DNA of 64,000 nt from Neobacillus sp. WH10. GTDB lineage: Bacteria > Bacillota > Bacilli > Bacillales > Cytobacillaceae. Position 1 is the stretch's first letter; each line of letters begins with the position of its first letter. Positions 52,555 through 61,664 of the stretch are shown here, piece after piece. Position numbers and translations under genes: made by a program. The notes below the pieces were generated by a model. It saw only the letters and a list, made by a program, of their open reading frames with translations, searched no databases and had not been told where the DNA came from. Location: contig NZ_CP126110.1 of assembly GCF_030123405.1 (NCBI RefSeq), positions 5,524,298-5,588,297 on the forward strand. Reading direction: 5' to 3'.

Positions 52555-53271
52555 TTATTGTAATAAATGTTGATAGATATAAGGAATCGTTACAATAATA
52601 CCCGTTACTACTATACCTGGGAGCAAGTTTGCTACTTTAATTTTTACCACCCCAGTAAGATTCAAGCCGATCGCTAAAATCATTATTCCACCAGTTGCAG
52701 TCATTTCGACAATAAACTGATCCATTAATGCCTGTGGGACGAAACGGTCAATCTGGGTGGCAAATAATGCAATTATACCTTCATAAAGGACAACTGGAAT
52801 CGCAGAAAAAATCACACCAATTCCTAAAGTTGTTGTTAAAATTAGTGCTGTAAAGCCGTCTATCAATGATTTTGTATATAAAACATCATGATCACCGCGA
52901 ATTCCGCTGTCAAGGGCACCAATAATCGCCATTGCACCAATTACGAAGATCAAAGTAGCAGATACAAAACCTTCCGAAATACTTCCTTTTCCATTAGAGC
53001 CAACCTTACGTTCCAGCCACCCGCCGAGGTCATTTAATTTATCCTCTAATTTTAATAGCTCGCCTGCAACTGCACCGACAACGAGGCTAATAATGACAAT
53101 CAGGAAATTATCACTCTTTAAGCCCATTTGCAGACCCAAAACCATGACTGACAAGCCAATGGCATACATGACCGTCACTTTCATTCCCTCAGGAATGCGA
53201 TTTAGGAGTTTCCCAATCAATGAGCCAATAATAATTAATAGTCCATTTACAAGTGTCCCTAATAAAAACAT
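52555..53271 (-). CDS. DUF554 membrane protein (YdfK/YqgA family)
   Basis: Membrane protein of 238 residues with about seven helices. It carries the DUF554 features LGTLVNGLLIIIGSLIG at the N-terminus, AIGLSVMVLGLQMG, GALDSGIRGDHDVLYTKSLI and TATGGIMILAIGLN. Function unknown; the family may be transporters. It lies convergent with yyaC and about 110 bases downstream of spo0J. Confidence 0.88.
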   Translation of the reverse strand: MFLLGTLVNGLLIIIGSLIGKLLNRIPEGMKVTVMYAIGLSVMVLGLQMGLKSDNFLIVIISLVVGAVAGELLKLEDKLNDLGGWLERKVGSNGKGSISEGFVSATLIFVIGAMAIIGALDSGIRGDHDVLYTKSLIDGFTALILTTTLGIGVIFSAIPVVLYEGIIALFATQIDRFVPQALMDQFIVEMTATGGIMILAIGLNLTGVVKIKVANLLPGIVVTGIIVTIPYIYQHLLQ

Positions 53272-53354
53272 CGCAATTTCACCTATTTTTTCGCCTCTCG
53301 AAATAGTAATATTACTAAATTATCATGTTTTACATCTATTGAAAAGAAATTTCC

Positions 53355-53381
53355 AAAAAAATAAACCATCAAAGTGATGGC
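53355..53381 (-). terminator. Terminator of soj-spo0J
   Basis: CCATCA and TGATGG form a stem on the minus strand followed by TTTATTTTTTT. Confidence 0.7.
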
Positions 53382-54230
53382 TTAAATATTTTCATCTTGT
53401 CCAAGTATTTCTAGGATTCGTTCAAGATCATCTTGTGAGAAAAATTCAATTTCAATTTTCCCCTTGTTTTTGTTTTGTTTAATATGGACAGTTGTACCGA
53501 AGCGTTCACGAAGGGAGTGCTCCCGTTCCTGTAAAAATAAATCTTTTTTCTTCTCGGGCTTTTTTGTTTCACGTGAAACATTTTCATTTAATTGTTGAAT
53601 CAGCTTTTCTAACTGGCGGACATTTAGCCCCTCATTTACAACTTTTCCAACTAAAATGGACAGTTTTGCTTTTTGTCTAAGACCTAATAATGCCCGTCCA
53701 TGGCCCATAGAGATTTTCCCCGTTGAAATATGCTCTTGAATTTGGGGAGGGAGAGAAAGCAGCCGAATGTGGTTTGCTACATGCGGACGGCTTTTGCCTA
53801 AACGATTCGCAACCTCTTCCTGTGTCAGCTTTAACTTCTCCATTAACGTTTGATAGGCTTGTCCCTCTTCAATTGGGTTTAAATCTTCCCTTTGTAAGTT
53901 TTCCAACACGGCCAATTCCATCATTTGCTGTTCAGAAAGCTCGCGGACAACTGCCGGCACAACTTCAAACTTTGCTTCCCTGGCAGCACGGAAGCGGCGT
54001 TCACCAACAACAATTTCATAGCCTTTAATACTTTTCCGAACAACAAGCGGTTGTAGAATTCCATGCTCTAAGATTGAAGCTTTTAATTCATCGATTGTCT
54101 CTTGTTGGAAGGTTTTACGCGGCTGATAAGGGTTTGGGCGCAGTTCTTTCAGCTTAATCTCTTGAACTGTCTCTTCTTTACTGACATCACTAAAAAAAGC
54201 ATTCAATCCTTTTCCTAAACCTTTAGCCAT
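53382..54230 (-). CDS. spo0J: Chromosome partitioning protein ParB (Spo0J)
   Basis: CTP-dependent DNA clamp of 282 residues that loads on parS and organises the origin region. The N-terminal CTPase domain has RPNPYQPRKTF, VVGERRFRAAREA and LENLQREDLNPIEEG; the helix-turn-helix is LTQEEVANRLGKSRPHVANH (about 133-152); a dimerisation tail follows. It overlaps soj by 8 bases. The gene itself contains a perfect parS at 53565-53580, as in B. subtilis. Confidence 0.97.
   Translation of the reverse strand: MAKGLGKGLNAFFSDVSKEETVQEIKLKELRPNPYQPRKTFQQETIDELKASILEHGILQPLVVRKSIKGYEIVVGERRFRAAREAKFEVVPAVVRELSEQQMMELAVLENLQREDLNPIEEGQAYQTLMEKLKLTQEEVANRLGKSRPHVANHIRLLSLPPQIQEHISTGKISMGHGRALLGLRQKAKLSILVGKVVNEGLNVRQLEKLIQQLNENVSRETKKPEKKKDLFLQEREHSLRERFGTTVHIKQNKNKGKIEIEFFSQDDLERILEILGQDENI
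53565..53580. promoter_or_regulatory. Perfect parS site inside spo0J
   Basis: TGTTTCACGTGAAACA, the canonical ParB-loading palindrome, encoded within the C-terminal part of spo0J. Confidence 0.97.
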
Positions 54231-54984
54231 TCGAGACCACTTCCTTTGCTAAATCTAAATACACTTCAGCTCCCCGGGATTTCGAATCGTAAGTAATGAT
54301 TGGTTCCCCATGGCTTGGAGCCTCACTTAGACGCACATTTCTTGGAATAATGGTTTGATAAACTTTATCTTGAAAGTATTTTTTCACTTCTTCAATGACT
54401 TGAATACCAAGATTTGTTCTTGCATCAAGCATGGTTAATAAAACACCTTCAATTTTTAAATCCTGATTTAGATGCTTTTGCACAAGCCTAACAGTATTTA
54501 ACAATTGACTTAAGCCCTCCAATGCATAATACTCACATTGGACAGGAATTAACACCGCATCAGATGCTGTTAAGGCATTTAGCGTTAATAGTCCTAAGGA
54601 TGGCGGACAATCAATAATGATATAATCAAACTGATCTCTGACTTCATCCAGAGCACGTTTTAAGCGGACTTCTCTTGAAATAGTAGGAACCAGCTCAATT
54701 TCGGCCCCTGCTAACTGAATAGTTGCAGGAATCACGTACAAATTTTCAACAGATGTCGATTTAATGACATCCTTTGCTTCGACATCGTCTACTAATACGT
54801 CATATATACATTGTTCAACTTCTGCCTTTTCAATTCCAACCCCGCTTGTTGCATTTCCCTGTGGGTCAATATCTACTAATAAGACCCGTTTTCCTATGTA
54901 TGCTAAGCAGGCTCCTAGGTTGACAGAGGTTGTCGTTTTGCCGACTCCACCTTTTTGGTTTGCGATTGAAAGGATTTTCCCCAC
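54223..54984 (-). CDS. soj: Chromosome partitioning ATPase ParA (Soj)
   Basis: Deviant-Walker ATPase of 253 residues with NQKGGVGKTTTSVNLGACLA (about 8-27), VLLVDIDPQGNATSGVG and YIIIDCPPSLGLLTLNAL. It works with Spo0J in origin segregation and regulates DnaA. GGTGACAACGTGGG precedes ATG 54984. Upstream of spo0J in one transcript. Confidence 0.97.
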   Translation of the reverse strand: MGKILSIANQKGGVGKTTTSVNLGACLAYIGKRVLLVDIDPQGNATSGVGIEKAEVEQCIYDVLVDDVEAKDVIKSTSVENLYVIPATIQLAGAEIELVPTISREVRLKRALDEVRDQFDYIIIDCPPSLGLLTLNALTASDAVLIPVQCEYYALEGLSQLLNTVRLVQKHLNQDLKIEGVLLTMLDARTNLGIQVIEEVKKYFQDKVYQTIIPRNVRLSEAPSHGEPIITYDSKSRGAEVYLDLAKEVVSNG

Positions 54985-55240
54985 GTTGTCACCTACCCTT
55001 TATTTCTAAAAAAATTTTAATCTACCATTCTATCAGATGTTTAAATAATATGATTAATTATCCCCTATTAGAGAAGGAAAGTAAAATTCCATTCCTTTAT
55101 TTTATCATGAAAAATGAGGGATGTTGTTTTTTTTCAAAAAATATTCCAGTGTTACACTCAGGTTATTTTTTCATTTTATTGCTATAAGAATTGAAATGTG
55201 TAAATTTATGTAATTTTAATATCCCTTTTTCATAAAAAAA
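54985..55240. other. AT-rich gap between noc and soj
   Basis: About 255 very AT-rich bases; no gene or clear site beyond the soj promoter that must lie here. Confidence 0.5.
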
Positions 55241-55264
55241 AACCAAACACACTCGTGTCTGGTT
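55241..55264 (-). terminator. Terminator of noc
   Basis: AACCAGACAC and GTGTTTGGTT on the minus strand form a stem followed by a run of T. Confidence 0.8.
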
Positions 55265-55276
55265 CGTTCTGAATCG

Positions 55277-56140
55277 TTATTTTTTCTTTGGAATCCGAAT
55301 CGTAAATTGATAAAATTCGTCAAATTCTTCTTCTTCTGCATCTAGATTAATTCCACTGTCGGATACCATTGTTAATGATTGACGAATTGTATTCACGGCA
55401 ATTCTCATATCTTTACTAAAAGCCTTTCGTTTCGGCTTTGGCTTTTCCTTTTTTTGTTCAAGCAGCCGGACGACCCGTTCTTCTGTCTGCTTGACATTCC
55501 AATTCTTTTCGATTACTTCTGCTAATAGTGCCACTTGTTTTTCCGGATCCTTTAAAGGAATCAAGGCCCGTGCATGGCGCTCAGTAATGATTTTATTTAA
55601 TAACGCATCCTGAACAGGCTCCGGTAATTTAAGAAGACGCAGCTTGTTCGCAACGGTTGACTGCCCTTTCCCAAGGCGCTGTGCTAATGCCTCTTGTGTC
55701 AAGTTATGCAGCTCAAGCAGTTTCCCGTAGGCAAATGCCTCTTCGATTGGAGACAATTCCTCACGCTGTAAATTTTCAATGAGGGCAACCGAAGCTGTTT
55801 CCGTATCTGACAAATTTTTAACAATTGCAGGTGCTTCTGTCCAGCCAAGTTTTTTCATTGCACGCCAGCGGCGCTCCCCGGCAATAATTTCATACTTATC
55901 GACAGCAAACTCCCTAACGACAATCGGCTGGATGATACCATGTATATGAATGGTTCGTGATAATTCTTCGATTTTTTCTTCATCAAAGACCGTCCGCGGC
56001 TGAAAACGGTTCGGTATAATTTGCTTAATCGGTATCTTTTTTATTTCTTCGTTTCGTTCGATATCCTGATCTTTCTCAAGCTCAACCTCTTGTTCACCCT
56101 TATCGCCGAGGCCAAAAAAGCGTGTAAACGAACTCTTCAT
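55277..56140 (-). CDS. noc: Nucleoid occlusion protein Noc
   Basis: ParB-family protein of 287 residues that binds NBS sites and blocks Z-ring assembly over the nucleoid. The short amphipathic membrane-targeting N-terminus MKSSFTRFFGLGDKGE is diagnostic of Noc. IIPNRFQPRTVFDEEKIEEL, IAGERRWRAMKKLG and the HTH LTQEALAQRLGKGQSTVANK follow. ATG 56140 lies 8 bases behind AAAGGTGG; the in-frame start at 56152 is too close to that site. Located between rsmG and soj as in B. subtilis. Confidence 0.96.
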   Translation of the reverse strand: MKSSFTRFFGLGDKGEQEVELEKDQDIERNEEIKKIPIKQIIPNRFQPRTVFDEEKIEELSRTIHIHGIIQPIVVREFAVDKYEIIAGERRWRAMKKLGWTEAPAIVKNLSDTETASVALIENLQREELSPIEEAFAYGKLLELHNLTQEALAQRLGKGQSTVANKLRLLKLPEPVQDALLNKIITERHARALIPLKDPEKQVALLAEVIEKNWNVKQTEERVVRLLEQKKEKPKPKRKAFSKDMRIAVNTIRQSLTMVSDSGINLDAEEEEFDEFYQFTIRIPKKK

Positions 56141-56309
56141 CCCCAACACCACCTTTACGAAACTCCCTAATACTTATTCTCTATTCAAATAAATTCTTCC
56201 TGCATAGGATACCATTTTTCTCTAAAAATTGTTATCCCGATTATCACTTTTTACCAAAAATAAGAGGGGCCCTTCTTTTAAAAATTCCAGCTAGACCCCC
56301 AATGTGACC

Positions 56310-57026
56310 TTATTCAATTGGTGCTTTTCCTGGTGTCCCTGGTTTTCGAGGGTATTTCTTTGGCGTAGGACGCTCTTTTTTTATGATAATAATATTTCGT
56401 TCACTATCTTCCATTGGTAATGTAAAGGTGAACACCTTTTCAAGCTTGCCTCCAAGTGTAGTGATGGCCTTTTGACCCATTTCCAATTCATCCTTCGCAT
56501 GCATTGCTTTCATGGCAATAAAATGTCCCCCAACTTTTGCAAGCGGTATACAAAACTCACTTAAAACAGACATTCTTGCCACCGCTCTTGCTGTTACGAC
56601 ATCAAAGCTTTCCCGATATGCGGGATTCACGCCAAAGGTTTCAGCACGATCATGTACAAATTGAACATTTTCCAATTTTAATACATTAGCAAGATGATTT
56701 AAAAATGAGATCCGTTTGTTTAATGAATCAACTATTGTCACTTGAATATGAGGATAGACAATTTTCAATGGAATGCTCGGAAATCCCGCACCTGCGCCAA
56801 CATCACAAAGATGAAAAGGCTTTGTAAAGTCAAAATAGAATGAAGCTGTAATAGAGTCGTAAAAATGCTTTAAATATACGTCAGCTTTTTCGGTGATTGC
56901 CGTTAAATTCATTTTTTCATTCCACTCGACCAATGTCGTAAAATACGTTTCAAACTGGTCAAGCTGCTTTTTAGAAAGAGAAATTCCCTTTTCTCTTAGT
57001 TTTGCCTCAAATTGTTCGATGATCAT
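56310..57026 (-). CDS. rsmG: 16S rRNA (guanine527-N7)-methyltransferase
   Basis: SAM-dependent enzyme of 238 residues modifying G527 of 16S rRNA. It carries YLKHFYDSITASFYFDF, the SAM loop CDVGAGAGFPSIPLKI (about 74-89) and VTARAVARMSVLSEFCIPL. The end KKYPRKPGTPGKAPIE is typical. ATG 57026 gives the usual length; TTG 57032 is nearer to GAGG but less likely. Follows mnmG. Confidence 0.96.
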   Translation of the reverse strand: MIIEQFEAKLREKGISLSKKQLDQFETYFTTLVEWNEKMNLTAITEKADVYLKHFYDSITASFYFDFTKPFHLCDVGAGAGFPSIPLKIVYPHIQVTIVDSLNKRISFLNHLANVLKLENVQFVHDRAETFGVNPAYRESFDVVTARAVARMSVLSEFCIPLAKVGGHFIAMKAMHAKDELEMGQKAITTLGGKLEKVFTFTLPMEDSERNIIIIKKERPTPKKYPRKPGTPGKAPIE

Positions 57027-57039
57027 TACCAAATCTTCC

Positions 57040-57092
57040 TCACTAACTGTCCAGCTTCAGCGCCCCTGTTCAAGGCGCTTCCGCTTTTCTTT
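57040..57092. repeat. GC-rich extragenic palindromic repeat
   Basis: AAGCGGAAGCGCCTTGAACA and GGGGCGCTGAAGCTGGACAG on the minus strand form an interrupted stem between mnmG and rsmG. Similar GC-rich blocks lie near 62541 and 63050. Confidence 0.5.
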
Positions 57093-58982
57093 TTATTCAT
57101 TCGAAACTCTTGCGATTTTGCCCTGCTCAAGGTACACAAGAAGGATGGAAATATCAGCTGGATTGACTCCGGAAATCCGTGATGCTTGGGCAATTGATAA
57201 CGGTTTAATCTTCTTTAGCTTTTGTTTCGCTTCCGTAGCTAGGCCGTTAATAGCATCATAATCAATATTGTCAGGGATTTTCTTATTCTCCATTTTCTTT
57301 AACCGCTCTACTTGCTGGAGTGATTTTTCAATATACCCCTCGTATTTAATTTGAATTTCTACTTGGTCTTTTATTTCATCGTCTAAAGGAAGCTCACTCT
57401 TGGTCAGACTTTCAAGCAGTTCGTAAGTCATTTCCGGTCTTTTTAATAGATCCGAAGCACGGATTCCATCTTTCAGCTCACTGCCGCCAATACTGCGAAT
57501 TAATTCTTGCACCTCCGCAGAAGGTTTAAGGATGATAGATTGTAATCTTTCCTTTTCCGCTTCAATTGCAGCCTTTTTAACTAAAAATGCTTCATATCGG
57601 TCATTACGAATGAGTCCAATTTCATGACCAATATCCGTTAACCGTAAATCAGCATTATCATGACGCAAAAGTAAACGATATTCAGCCCTTGAAGTTAACA
57701 AACGATAGGGCTCATTCGTTCCTTTTGTAATTAAATCATCAATTAAAACGCCAATATAAGCATCTGAGCGGCTTAATACTAATTGCTCGCGGTCTAAAGC
57801 ATTTAACCCGGCATTAATCCCAGCCATTAACCCTTGACCGGCGGCTTCTTCATAACCGGATGTACCATTAATTTGGCCAGCTGTATATAGGTTTTTGACA
57901 ACCTTTGTTTCTAATGTAGGCCATAGCTGTGTCGGCACAATGGCATCATATTCAATTGCATAACCAGCCCTCATCATTTGCGCATTTTCAAGTCCCGCAA
58001 CCGATTTGATTATTTGCTGCTGTACATCTTCTGGCAAGCTTGTTGACAGCCCTTGTATATAGACTTCCTTCGTATTTCTTCCTTCCGGTTCAAGGAAAAT
58101 TTGATGGCGCGGCTTGTCATTAAAACGGACAACTTTATCTTCTATGGATGGACAATACCTTGGACCTGTTCCCTTAATCATGCCAGAGTACATTGGTGAC
58201 CGATGCAGGTTGGCATCAATTAACTGATGGGTTCTGTCATTTGTATACGTTAGCCAGCATGGCAGCTGGTTAGTAATATATTTCGTTGTTTCATAAGAAA
58301 ATGCTCTTGGAACTTCATCACCAGGTTGAATCTCCGTTTTGCTATAATCAATGGTGTTGCTATTGACCCTTGGCGGCGTTCCTGTTTTAAACCGCACCAG
58401 CTCGAAACCCAGTTCTTCTAAATGTTCTGACAGCTTAATCGATGGCTGTTGATTATTCGGTCCGCTGGAATATTTCAATTCACCTAGGATAATTTCACCG
58501 CGCAGGAATGTGCCTGTCGTGATAATGACCGCTTTCGATTGATAAACAGCACCTGTTTTGGTGATAACACCTTTAACTATCCCATCTTCGACAATCAATT
58601 GCTCGACCATGCCTTGAATTAAGGTTAGATTTTCTTCTTCTTCTAATGTCTTTTTCATTTCATGCTGATAGGCAAATTTATCAGCCTGTGCCCTTAAAGC
58701 ACGGACAGCCGGTCCTTTACCGGTATTTAGCATCCTCATTTGGATATATGTTTTATCAATGTTCTTAGCCATTTCACCGCCGAGGGCATCGATTTCGCGA
58801 ACGACAATTCCTTTTGCCGGTCCGCCAACGGATGGGTTACATGGCATAAAGGCAACCATATCTAAGTTTATTGTGATCACTAATGTTTTCGCACCAAGTC
58901 TTGCTGCTGCAAGTCCCGCTTCGCAGCCTGCATGACCAGCGCCAACAACAATGACATCATAATTTCCTGCTTCGTATTGCAT
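57093..58982 (-). CDS. mnmG: tRNA uridine-5-carboxymethylaminomethyl modification enzyme MnmG
   Basis: FAD-dependent enzyme of 629 residues working with MnmE to modify the wobble uridine of certain tRNAs. FAD motif VVGAGHAGCEAGLAAARLG (about 11-29), NPSVGGPAKGIVVREIDALG, TGTFLRGEIILGE, YEEAAGQGLMAGINA and the C-terminal SRISGVNPADISILLVYLEQ. GGAGGAACAAAC precedes ATG 58982. Confidence 0.97.
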   Translation of the reverse strand: MQYEAGNYDVIVVGAGHAGCEAGLAAARLGAKTLVITINLDMVAFMPCNPSVGGPAKGIVVREIDALGGEMAKNIDKTYIQMRMLNTGKGPAVRALRAQADKFAYQHEMKKTLEEEENLTLIQGMVEQLIVEDGIVKGVITKTGAVYQSKAVIITTGTFLRGEIILGELKYSSGPNNQQPSIKLSEHLEELGFELVRFKTGTPPRVNSNTIDYSKTEIQPGDEVPRAFSYETTKYITNQLPCWLTYTNDRTHQLIDANLHRSPMYSGMIKGTGPRYCPSIEDKVVRFNDKPRHQIFLEPEGRNTKEVYIQGLSTSLPEDVQQQIIKSVAGLENAQMMRAGYAIEYDAIVPTQLWPTLETKVVKNLYTAGQINGTSGYEEAAGQGLMAGINAGLNALDREQLVLSRSDAYIGVLIDDLITKGTNEPYRLLTSRAEYRLLLRHDNADLRLTDIGHEIGLIRNDRYEAFLVKKAAIEAEKERLQSIILKPSAEVQELIRSIGGSELKDGIRASDLLKRPEMTYELLESLTKSELPLDDEIKDQVEIQIKYEGYIEKSLQQVERLKKMENKKIPDNIDYDAINGLATEAKQKLKKIKPLSIAQASRISGVNPADISILLVYLEQGKIARVSNE

Positions 58983-59192
58983 GTTTGTTCCTCCTTTTCC
59001 GTATAGTACGGAAACACTGCTTCTTCAGGTATATTGTCTCTCTTTTTATGGTTTCAGGCTCCAAAAGGGGCTCTTAGGTACCTTTTTCCCACTTTTTTCA
59101 CGGGAACAGGCTCCCGCAACCCTTTTTGATGAGTTTTATTCCTTTATATTATCCGCTCTAGTGTCAGAAAAACCTAATATCCAACCGCTTTT

Positions 59193-60578
59193 CTATTTTC
59201 CTAAACAGAACTGTGAGAATAACTGATCAATAAGACTTTCATGGACACTGTCACCAATGATTTCACCAAGCATTTCCCATGTCCTTGTTAAATCTATTTG
59301 CACGATATCAATCGGCGTTCCCATTTCCACCCCTTGAATCGCTTCCTCAATCGTATGAAGGCTTTGATTTAATAAGGCAATGTGACGGCTGTTTGAAACA
59401 TATGTCATATCCCCACTATCAATTGATCCGGCAAAGAATAATGAAGCAATTGACTCCTCGAGCTCATCAACTCCAAGGTCCTCGAGCAATGAGGTGGTAA
59501 CAAGTTTATGTTCTTTAGCAAGTTCATTAACACGTTCCATATTAATTTGCTGCGGCAGGTCGGTTTTATTGACAATGACAATGACATCCATCCCTTTAAC
59601 AACCTCAAAGAGATTTTCATCCTCAACAGTTAACTGGTCTGAGTAATTTAACACAAGCAAAATTAAATCAGCTTCTTTTAACACTTGACGAGAACGTTCA
59701 ACCCCAATCCGTTCCACGATATCCTCTGTTTCCCTGATCCCTGCCGTGTCTAACAGTCTTAGCGGCACACCGCGGACATTGACATATTCCTCAATGACAT
59801 CACGTGTTGTCCCTGGAATGTCGGTTACAATCGCCTTGTTTTCATGAACAAGACTATTTAATAACGATGACTTACCTACATTTGGCCGTCCCACAATGAC
59901 AGTAGATAGTCCCTCTCGTAAAATTTTCCCCTGCTCTGATGTTTGTAACAGTTTTTTAATTTCTTCCTGAACAAACTGAGCCTTTTCAAGAAGCATCTTA
60001 TGAGTCATTTCCTCGACATCATCATACTCTGGATAATCGATATTCACTTCGACATGGGCGAGAACTTCTAAAATCTCCTGCCGCAGTTTTCTAATCAGCT
60101 TGGATAAACGTCCTTCCATTTGACCAAGCGCGACGTTCATCGCCCGGTCTGTTTTCGCTCTGATTAAATCCATAACCGCTTCTGCCTGAGATAAATCAAT
60201 CCGTCCATTTAAAAAGGCCCGTTTCGTAAATTCGCCCGGTTCCGCTAATCTTGCCCCATTTTTTAATACATGCTGCAGCACGCGATTCACGGAAACAATC
60301 CCGCCGTGACAATTAATCTCCACTACATCCTCTTTTGTAAAGGTTTTTGGCGCTTTCATGACCGAAACCATTACCTCTTCTACCACTTCATCACTTTTTG
60401 AATCAAGAAGATGCCCGTAGTGAATCGTATGGCTGGCCACTTCAGTAAGTCTTTTTCCACCGATACTCTTAAAGAGCTTGTCTGCTATTTGAATGGCATC
60501 ATCACCACTCAAACGAACAATTGCAATAGCTCCCTCTCCCATCGGTGTCGAGATGGCCGCAATTGTATCAAATTCCAT
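59193..60578 (-). CDS. mnmE: tRNA modification GTPase MnmE (TrmE)
   Basis: GTPase of 461 residues partnered with MnmG. N-terminal folate-binding domain (MEFDTIAAISTPMGEGAIAI; HGGIVSVNRVLQ), G1 GRPNVGKSSLLNSL, switch IPGTTRDVIEEYV, DTAGIRET, NKTDLP, and the invariant C-terminal FCLGK cysteine motif. ATG 60578 lies behind GTGAGGTG; a frame start at 60608 is rejected. Followed by mnmG after 210 bases. Confidence 0.97.
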   Translation of the reverse strand: MEFDTIAAISTPMGEGAIAIVRLSGDDAIQIADKLFKSIGGKRLTEVASHTIHYGHLLDSKSDEVVEEVMVSVMKAPKTFTKEDVVEINCHGGIVSVNRVLQHVLKNGARLAEPGEFTKRAFLNGRIDLSQAEAVMDLIRAKTDRAMNVALGQMEGRLSKLIRKLRQEILEVLAHVEVNIDYPEYDDVEEMTHKMLLEKAQFVQEEIKKLLQTSEQGKILREGLSTVIVGRPNVGKSSLLNSLVHENKAIVTDIPGTTRDVIEEYVNVRGVPLRLLDTAGIRETEDIVERIGVERSRQVLKEADLILLVLNYSDQLTVEDENLFEVVKGMDVIVIVNKTDLPQQINMERVNELAKEHKLVTTSLLEDLGVDELEESIASLFFAGSIDSGDMTYVSNSRHIALLNQSLHTIEEAIQGVEMGTPIDIVQIDLTRTWEMLGEIIGDSVHESLIDQLFSQFCLGK

Positions 60579-61008
60579 TTTCCGCACCTCACAAATTAAA
60601 AATGACAAATACTATATAAAAAATTGATTTTTTCTCCAAAATAGTAGAATACCACATGAATTTCTGTTAAAAAAGGATCTGAACTTTATCTTCGATTACC
60701 AGGCAATAATACCCTCACTTTTTGAAGTTTCACTTTATCCACAATCCAAAAAGCCTATTTATTATTTTAACTTATCCACATGTGAATAACAACAAAGCGT
60801 GAAATCTTGAAATGAAAGTTATCAACAGCTTTATTAGAAAAGCCAAGCCCCAAATTAGCAAAGTTGTCTCCCCGTTGTACACTCCTAGAAAAAGCTAACG
60901 CTTTTCCTTCTCCGAGATATCGCTTCCGAGGCATATTTTTATGAATCCTTGACAATTCTCAAAGTAAAAATTGATACTTTTATACTCTTAAAAAAAGGGG
61001 TAAAAAAA
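60579..61008. promoter_or_regulatory. jag-mnmE intergenic region with DnaA boxes
   Basis: No gene. Perfect DnaA boxes TTATCCACA at 60735-60743 and 60772-60780, with TTATCAACA at 60819-60827. It is 3 kb from oriC and may belong to the extended origin region. Confidence 0.6.
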
Positions 61009-61032
61009 ACACCCTATCTAAGGATAGGATGT
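61009..61032 (-). terminator. Terminator of yidC-jag
   Basis: ACATCCTATC and GATAGGGTGT on the minus strand form a 10-bp stem followed by TTTTTTTT. Confidence 0.85.
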
Positions 61033-61040
61033 CATTTTAA

Positions 61041-61664
61041 TTATCTTTTCACTGGAGTAATCACAATAAATCGATGTGGTTCCGATCCATCAGAAAATGT
61101 CTTTACACGTTTGTTCTCGGATAAAGCGGTATGAATAACTTTACGCTCATAAGAAGGCATAGGCTCTAACGCTACATCTTTTCCAGACTTGACAGCCTTC
61201 GCGGCAAGTCGATGAGCTAATTGAATAAGCGTTTCACTTCTTCTGTTTCGGTAATCTTCAGCGTCCAAAATTACGGTTAAGTATTGATTAGAAAAGCGAT
61301 TAATTACCAGCTGGGCCAAATATTGTAATGAATTTAGCGTTTGACCTCGCTTACCAATTAATAGGGCAATCTTTTCTCCGGTCATCACAAAGTAAACCTG
61401 TTTGCCTTCACGTTTGATTTCTATTTCCACGGGTGCACCCATTTGTTCACTTACTTGAATGAGAAATTTCTTTGCTTCTTCAATTGGATCAATGATCATT
61501 GTTACTTTTACAACAGCTGGACGTGAACCGAAAATCCCGAAAATCCCTTTTTTACCTTCATCAATGATATCAACATCTGTGCGGTCTTTGGTGGTCTGTA
61601 ATTGAGCTAAAGCTGATTCTACTGCTTCTTCGACAGTTTGTCCTGTAGCAGTTACCTGTTTCAC
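61041..61664 (-). CDS. jag: RNA-binding protein KhpB (Jag)
   Basis: Protein of 207 residues: Jag_N domain (QVTATGQTVEEAVESALAQL, about 3-22; KKGIFGIFGSRPA), a KH domain with LLIGKRGQTLNSLQYLAQL, and an R3H domain (ETLIQLAHRLAAKAVKSG; PSYERKVIHTALSE). It binds RNA with KhpA and affects cell-wall elongation. The start is GTG 61664, overlapping the yidC stop as GTGA. Confidence 0.95.
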   Translation of the reverse strand: MKQVTATGQTVEEAVESALAQLQTTKDRTDVDIIDEGKKGIFGIFGSRPAVVKVTMIIDPIEEAKKFLIQVSEQMGAPVEIEIKREGKQVYFVMTGEKIALLIGKRGQTLNSLQYLAQLVINRFSNQYLTVILDAEDYRNRRSETLIQLAHRLAAKAVKSGKDVALEPMPSYERKVIHTALSENKRVKTFSDGSEPHRFIVITPVKR

